Assembly (NCBI GenBank): GCA_009731375.1
Contig: BJOX01000115.1
Location: 636,233 to 700,232, forward strand
Reading direction: 5' to 3'
DNA from: Paulinella micropora
Lineage: Eukaryota > Cercozoa > Imbricatea > Euglyphida
DNA: 64,000 bases
In this document: positions 58,408 through 64,000 of the stretch, in pieces
Numbering within the stretch: the stretch's first letter is position 1
Layout of the letters: each line of letters begins with the position of its first letter
Translations under genes and position numbers: made by a program
The notes under the pieces: generated by a model
Databases searched by the model: none
What the model saw: the letters and a program-made list of their open reading frames with translations, nothing else
Told to the model about the DNA's origin: nothing

Positions 58408-61164
58408 ATGTTTACTACACATTACCAGACAGCCTGGGCCGTGTTGGGGATCTTGTTGGCTACTAGTGCACGGACCCCTCCTTGGTGCGGTTGGCCAACC
58501 GTCGGGACCGACCCCTCTGTGCTCGTATTCGTTGTGGAGGTGGTCGCCCCTTTTGGTGGCTTTACGCTGCCGACGGGCGGCAGCACGTCGCGACGGCTGT
58601 TGATGCAGCAACAACAACAACAGCAGCAATCATTGTCCAGTTATTATTAGGTAAACTGGGGCGACGGTGCGCAGGCTCTTTGTCTAGTTCAGGGCGGCGT
58701 GTGCAGGCATGGCTACTCCCTACTAGGCAATTACAGCGTGAGCGTGAAAGGCCCCGTGCTGGGCTGGGCCATGACTCCCGAGTGGCACGAGCGCAACGGC
58801 AACGCGACGCGTGTGCGCAGAATCCTGCAGTGGGGGCAGATGCAGCCCGCGCTCCGGGGTGGATACCATTTCTTCCGAGCGCGAGTGCTGGAATCATTGC
58901 CTCCACTGGATCAATGGCGGGGCGCCGAGCAAGTGCGCGACTGGACCTACTCCTTCGCAGAGCTGCCGGAGCTGCGCCTAATCTTAAAAGGCCTGCGAGT
59001 CAGCGCAGAGGCCCGAAACCTAACGGGGATGCTGGCGTGGTCGCCAGAGCTGGCGCCCGACGTGAGTGGTTGGGACACATCAGGCGTCGAGAGCCTGGCG
59101 CTGGTCTTCGCGGGGTCTGGAGCGTCCACGATCCCCGGGTTGGAAGCGCTGGACACTTCTGGGCTTATCAATGCAAGCGGCGCGTTCTTAAATGCATCCA
59201 TGCTGAGTAGGGTAGGTAAGCTAGGCTGGAAGGTGTCTAGGCTTATGGATGCGACTTACATGTTTGCGGGTGCGAGCAGTTTCAATGCGGACCTTAGCAA
59301 ATGGGCATTACCAGCGAACGCATCGATAAATGGCATCTTCCAAAAAGCGTACAGCTTCAGGTGCAACCTGAGCAGCTGGGTTCTCGATGCGTTCCAGGGC
59401 GGCGGCGCTGCGTGCCAACAGCTATTGGTAGATTCGGGTCTGTCACATGACTTGCTCCCTGGTGGTTGCGTGCGCACCGCACCCGCTACCACCACCACCG
59501 AGCTCCCCCCTACGGCGACTACTACTACATTGTCAAGCTCGCCAGTCACCAGCAGCCCCACGCATCTAAGCACTGCCAGCGCCAGCGCCAGCGCCGCGAC
59601 TAGTCCGTCTGTCACTGCTAGCGACAGCGCCAGCGCCGCGGCTAGTCCGTCGGTCACGGCTAGCGTCAGCTCCAGCGCCACGGCTAGCCCGTCGGTCACG
59701 GCTAGCGACAGCGCCAGCGCCGCAACTAGTCCGTCTGTCACTGCTAGCGACAGCGCCAGCGCCGCAGCTAGTCCGTTGGTCACGGCTAGCGTCAGCTCCA
59801 GCGCCACGGCTAGCCCGTCGGTCACGGCTAGCGACAGCGCCAGCGCCGCGACTAGTCCGTCTGTCACTGCTAGTGACAGCGCCAGCGCCGCGACTAGCCC
59901 ATCAGTCACCGCTAGCGCCAGCGACAGCGCCACGGCTAGCCCGTCGGTCACGGCTAGCGACAGCGCCAGCGCCGCGACTAGTCCGTCTGTCACTGCTAGT
60001 GACAGCGCCAGCGCCGCGACTAGCCCATCAGTCACCGCTAGCGCCAGCGGCAGCGCCACAGCCAGTCGGTCGGCCACTGCTAGCGCCAGCGCCAGCGCTA
60101 CTGCTAGCCCATCAGTCACCGCTAGCGCCAGCGGCAGCGGCAGCGCCACAGCCAGTCGGTCGGCCACTGCTAGCGCCAGCGCCAGCGCCAGCCCGTCGGT
60201 CACCGCTAGCGCCAGCGGCAGCGGCAGCGCCACAGCCAGTCGGTCGGCCACGGCTAGCGCCAGCGCCAGCGCCAGCGCTACTGCTAGCCCATCAGTCACC
60301 GCTAGCGGCAGCGCCAGCGCCACAGCCAGTCGGTCGTCCACTACTAGCGCCAGCGCCAGCGCCAGCCCGTCGGTCACCAGCATCTCCACGCGTTCGGCCA
60401 CCACCACCTTAACACCAAGCCTTTCAGTAACGCAGTCTCCAGACGTGAATGAGTGCGCACGGCCCGACAATGGGGGCTGCGGTGCAAATGGGATTTGCAC
60501 AAATACCCTAGGTTCCTTCTACTGCACCTGCAATACTGGTTATACTCGGGCCGGCCCCAAGACCCTGATGTCGCCGAGCAACCTATACAACTGGGCCGTA
60601 AGCACATCCAGCGGTTCGGCAAGCAGTGCCATCGACGGTTCTTTTGCTACTAAATGGCAGTCGGTCGTGGGGATGTATGGTACTACTATGGGTTCTAGCA
60701 ATACTTGTATTAACACTGCGACAGGGCCGCTCACAATAGCCAACGGATTTAATTACTTAGGTGACTATATTACAGTAACTCAGTCCGCCGGTAGTTTTGC
60801 ACGGCTTGTCTCGGTGGCGGTGATGTCCCCCGCCAACACGGTGGTGTCAGCCGGTGTTGGCAGCTGCAGTCCTACGAGCACGGGCTGCCCTATTTACTCT
60901 GGTGTTGCAGAGCTTGTTGTGCTGGGTTCTAGCAATATTAGCGGCGTCGACTGGACCTACTTGGGCACCAGCCCTACTTGGAACGTTTGGAACCCCTGGG
61001 GGCTAACACAAACCATGACTTTGAGTCTAGCACAGGACTACAACGCTTACCGCTTCGTCGTTGTGCGCAATTATCATAAGTACAGCTCGACTGGTTCCAG
61101 CTGCCTTGCATCAGTACAATTGGGTGAAATCAGGATCACACTAGACGTACCCGCGTGCCTTTAA
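58408..61164 (+). CDS. BspA/DUF285-EGF-discoidin surface adhesin with in-frame TAG
   Basis: ATG 58408 starts a signal peptide (TAWAVLGILLATSA). A beta-sandwich front (FVVEVVAPFGGFTLPTGG) is followed by poly-Gln, TAG at 58648-58650, and in the same frame VNWGDGAQALCLVQGG. The WGDG motif is the standard continuation of that front in DUF285 proteins, so the TAG is inside the domain. Then come DUF285-type repeats (VSGWDTSGVESLALVF; DLSKWALP), an Ala/Ser/Thr-rich mucin-like stalk of 12-residue units (59570-60400), a calcium-binding EGF module (DVNECARPDNGGCG), and a C-terminal F5/8-type C domain. Ends with TAA. No membrane anchor is seen. Confidence 0.75.
59570..60400 (+). repeat. Mucin-like coding minisatellite
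   Basis: Repeated 12- to 20-codon units rich in GCC/AGC, encoding TASPSVTASDSASAA-type sequence. Heavily Ser/Thr, so likely an O-glycosylated stalk of the surface protein. Confidence 0.85.
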
Positions 61165-61449
61165 AAATCTTTTCTTTTCATAGCTCTTTCTAGCTGCCAC
61201 CAAAAGGAGCAGCTCAAGGGCCGGTCTGAATCGCAGACGACGGGCGCTCGGAAGTGTCATTAAACAAAGACCAATTTTTTTTTCTTTTTTTAGGTTAAAA
61301 AGTTCGATACAACGCTCCTCTCTTTTTAGGATTTTCCTGAAAGCTCAGCAAACAACCAAGTTTCTTTTTACTAAATCGTTTCAAGAAAGAAAGAAAGAAA
61401 CTGTCTTGAGCATCTTCCCAGACGTCACCTGCCCTGTCGGACGAGTAGG

Positions 61450-61515
61450 GTTTGATATGGCCGAAACGGGCATTTGGCAAAATGTCCCCTGGTACTGCCT
61501 TTCTTGGACCATATT
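61450..61515. repeat. Direct repeat, copy A (copy B at 62586-62650)
   Basis: Shared core GATATGGCCGAAACGGGCAT (one base different in B) followed by TTTGGCAAAATGTCCCCTGG and TACTGCCTT. A weaker, inverted resemblance lies at about 23932-23985. Confidence 0.7.
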
Positions 61516-61581
61516 AAAAAAATTTGCTGGCAGAATAGGTTTTCGCCGGGGGTAAGAGGGGAGAGGGACAGGGAAGGGGAA

Positions 61582-61612
<31 letters not shown>

Positions 61613-62585
61613 GNNNNNNNNNNNNNNNNNNNNNNNNNNNNNNNNNNNNNNNNNNNNNNNNNNNNNNNNNNNNNNNNNNNNNNNNNNNNNNNNNNNNNNN
61701 NNNNNNNNNNNNNNNNNNNNNNNNNNNNNNNNNNNNNNNNNNNNNNNNNNNNNNNNNNNNNNNNNNNNNNNNNNNNNNNNNNNNNNNNNNNNNNNNNNNN
61801 NNNNNNNNNNNNNNNNNNNNNNNNNNNNNNNNNNNNNNNNNNNNNNNNNNNNNNNNNNNNNNNNNNNNNNNNNNNNNNNNNNNNNNNNNNNNNNNNNNNN
61901 NNNNNNNNNNNNNNNNNNNNNNNNNNNNNNNNNNNNNNNNNNNNNNNNNNNNNNNNNNNNNNNNNNNNNNNNNNNNNNNNNNNNNNNNNNNNNNNNNNNN
62001 NNNNNNNNNNNNNNNNNNNNNNNNNNNNNNNNNNNNNNNNNNNNNNNNNNNNNNNNNNNNNNNNNNNNNNNNNNNNNNNNNNNNNNNNNNNNNNNNNNNN
62101 NNNNNNNNNNNNNNNNNNNNNNNNNNNNNNNNNNNNNNNNNNNNNNNNNNNNNNNNNNNNNNNNNNNNNNNNNNNNNNNNNNNNNNNNNNNNNNNNNNAA
62201 AAAGGGGGGGGGGGGAGGGGGGGGGGGGGGGGGGGGGCACCCCCTATCCACGTTGCGCCCCTCCCCCCCAAATTGGCTGACTCACTAGTTAGTGGCGAGG
62301 GATCCTCAGACAAGCAACAAAAGTTTTATTTTAATTAAAATTGTCTCAAGCGCTACCGAGAGAGAAGGTGCTTTTTTGTTAATTAGCGGACGTCTCATCC
62401 CAGAACGCCAGCGCCAGCGACGCCAAGCACGCCCAACCAGCACAGCGCGTAGGTCCATGTAAAGCCCCAGCGTACGGCCGTCGAGCTGTAATAAAAGACT
62501 TTTCTTAAATCGTTGCAAAGAAAGAAAAAAAAACAATTTTTTTTTGTTACACCCACACGTGTGATACGGCTGAAACACGGGAAGG

Positions 62586-62650
62586 CGTGATACGGCCGAA
62601 ACGGAGTACCTTTGCCAAAATGTTCCCTGGTACTGCCTTGTTCGACTATA
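62586..62650. repeat. Direct repeat, copy B
   Basis: GATACGGCCGAAACGG, TTTGCCAAAATGTTCCCTGG and TACTGCCTTGTTCGACTATA correspond to the sequence at 61450-61515. Confidence 0.7.
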
Positions 62651-62939
62651 TCAAAACAACAAACTCGGAGATGCAAGCAGAGACTGTAAATAGCAGAATT
62701 CCGATACACAAATCCAACCACATCCTGTCCCGGCTGCTCGCCGGGGCTGCTGGATCTAGAGCTCGAGAAAACGATACACGATAATCTTCCTTGGCTGGCC
62801 TAAGTCCAAACCCCACCTTTCTCCCCGCAAGATGGGAGGGAAGGGAGAGGGAGGGGGGTGGGGAGGAAGGAGAAGGAAAATTGGGGAGGGCAGCGGGAAA
62901 ACACCAAAAAGAAACAAACAAAAAAAAATTTATTTATAT

Positions 62940-63833
62940 ATGGTACAAGTGACGATGACCGCCAGAGTTTGTGACTGTGGTGGACGCGGAGAAAGCGTGT
63001 GCGTAAAGCACCGTCTTCCGCTGCTAGTTGGTGTGCGGTGTTCCGCGTTTGGACTGAGCGAGCGTCATGCGCGCAGCAACCCGTGTCAATTAAGACTGGC
63101 CTGGCAGATTCACAACCCTGCTCAGCCAATCCCGATTAATCTGAGGCGTTGGCTTCACAGACTCTGCTGCTGCGGCACAGAAGAAGTGCTGCCGCGCATG
63201 CAATAATGTGCTGATTCCCACACGGCTATCTTGTTAGCTCATGTCTTGTCGCACGACACCAGAATGTGTGTGTTGTGGTGTGGCTGCCAAGAGTGTGGAG
63301 CGCTGTGGGCCAAGGCCAACAGTCTCCACTGGACTCAAGCCCCGTGTCTCTGGACAGCCAACTGTGGGGGTTTAGCCCGGTTGCAGCACCAGCTGCAAGC
63401 AGGAGATAACCGCGAGTTGCCCTCAGCCCCCGCCTTGTTGTCACACCAGCTGCGCTTCGGGTTTGAACGCACAGACACACCGGGCATTCCGATGCATCGT
63501 GAGTGGGCTCAGTGCGACAGGTGCAATAAGCGGGTCCACGAATGCGAACATCTCTGCAGCTTCCCTCCCGGCAATTGCCACGAAACCAAGTCGACGTGTT
63601 TATGTCTGCGTCCAGAATGTGAGTGTCTGGAGACAAAAGAAATTTCCTGCATCTATAAGCTGCAACAGAACACGCATCGCCATCAAGTCGCCCGACTCAT
63701 CGTGAACAGTTATGCTAAGGCGAAGTTGGACGACAGTCAGTGCACCGGTTTTTCTACCGCTGCAGCCCTGCCCGTAACACTGCGGCAATGGAGTGACAAT
63801 TGGAAACAGGCTCGTTCTTGTTTGCTGTGCTAG
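62940..63833 (+). CDS. Cys/His-rich protein with in-frame TAA
   Basis: ATG 62940 directly follows TTTATTTATATA. The frame encodes a Cys-rich front (RVCDCGGRGESVCVKH), reaches TAA at 63204-63206, and continues in the same frame without another stop (CADSHTAILLAHVLSHDTRM) to TAG 63833. More Cys pairs follow (CGCQECGALW; CDRCNKRVHECEHLC; CLCLRPECECLE), which suggests several zinc sites. About 297 codons in all. The C-terminal part alone could be translated from an internal Met, but coding composition is continuous across the TAA. Family not recognised. Confidence 0.55.
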
Positions 63834-64000
63834 TCTAGGACTTTGTTGGAGAGAATCCGCACCCCTGGCGCAGTGATTCCCATGATGGCTACGCCCAGAT
63901 TGAGCTTTTGCAGCAGGGCGGTGGGATCTTCGTCTAGTAGTTGCGACAGCAATTTGCTCTTGCCCACCCCCGAGTCCCCCCGCGATCACCACGAGCAGCG
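63830..64000 (-). CDS. P-loop protein, C-terminal fragment
   Basis: Runs from the right edge to TAG at 63830-63832. It encodes GDSGVGKSKLLSQLL, a Walker A of the type seen in small GTPases and related P-loop proteins, but stops only about 40 residues after it (GVRILSNKVLD). So it is either truncated or a different P-loop family with the site near its end. The residues before the motif (LLVVIAG) are in another frame; the switch is at the six-base G run near 63980. Its 3' end overlaps the end of the plus-strand Cys-rich gene. Confidence 0.4.

Larger units (their letters stand above)
61165..62939. other. Intergenic region with repeats and a 586-base gap
   Basis: No gene supported. It holds poly-G flanks and the gap 61614-62198, purine-rich tracts, and a 65-bp direct repeat (61450-61515 and 62586-62650). 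A TTTATTTATATA element abuts the next ATG at 62940. Confidence 0.6.

Noticed and set aside
59256-60500. Long minus-strand frame opposite the adhesin stalk
   Set aside because: It mirrors the Ser/Ala-rich repeats and lacks a plausible start or domain.
1-64000. Complete reassignment of TAA/TAG to an amino acid
   Set aside because: Many intact genes end at TAA or TAG just before polyadenylation-type signals, with noncoding or repetitive sequence after; at most a context-dependent reading could apply.
1-64000. tRNA or rRNA genes
   Set aside because: Reading by eye showed no convincing cloverleaf or rRNA core; a covariance-model scan would be needed to exclude diverged ones.

Overview
The window looks like a stretch of a GC-rich, gene-dense large eukaryotic double-stranded DNA virus genome, or an endogenised copy of one in a protist-like host. 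The case rests on gene content and layout. Genes lie tightly on both strands, many ending in back-to-back AATAAA signals, and only one credible spliceosomal intron is seen. Recognisable families are those typical of giant-virus and related genomes: an SF3/AAA+-like helicase, an archaeo-eukaryotic-primase-like protein, origin-binding-protein-like helicase copies, an EsV-1-7-repeat protein fused to a PDDEXK-like nuclease, an HNH nuclease, a CoiA-like nuclease, a nicotinamidase-like enzyme, a GT32-like glycosyltransferase, RING, MYND, ankyrin and Sel1 proteins, a kinase-like protein, and a BspA/DUF285-EGF-discoidin surface protein. No capsid, packaging or DNA polymerase gene is visible, so I do not name a virus family.

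Layout. 0-7.7 kb: a partial gene, a multi-pass membrane protein, a long helicase gene broken by gaps with a probably misplaced duplicate contig inside it, and a RING protein. 7.8-24.4 kb: mostly uncharacterised proteins on both strands, plus the HNH protein, the nicotinamidase fusion and the glycosyltransferase. 25-33.4 kb: nucleic-acid enzymes (CoiA-like, EsV-1-7-nuclease, primase-like, duplicated origin-binding-like helicase), where a short double-hairpin element recurs inside coding sequence. 33.6-47.2 kb: large unknown proteins, a kinase-like protein, a secreted or GPI-like protein, a second multi-pass membrane protein related to the first, and a 741-residue internally duplicated protein, separated by a gene-poor AT-rich stretch (38.8-41.3 kb). 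47.6-55.4 kb has a different character, more like a eukaryotic chromosome: a gene with a 209-nt intron made largely of a CTT microsatellite, a perfect histone H3 tail fragment ending at a possible splice donor, and about 3 kb of satellite-type repeats. 55.4-64 kb: MYND, discoidin-like, Sel1, DUF285/EGF/discoidin and Cys-rich genes, and a partial P-loop protein.

Two properties cut across the window. Many otherwise good genes change frame by one base, often at G/C homopolymers, and six continuous reading frames are each cut by one in-frame TAA or TAG (none by TGA), although TAA, TAG and TGA all serve as normal gene ends. Assembly error, decay of an endogenous virus, or real recoding could each explain this. 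Also, several uncharacterised proteins share a degenerate kinase-type catalytic-loop pattern, which suggests a local expansion of pseudokinase-like proteins. Gaps (runs of N) are almost always bordered by poly-G or poly-C, so sequence near them is unreliable. All family assignments are by eye from motifs; no searches were run.
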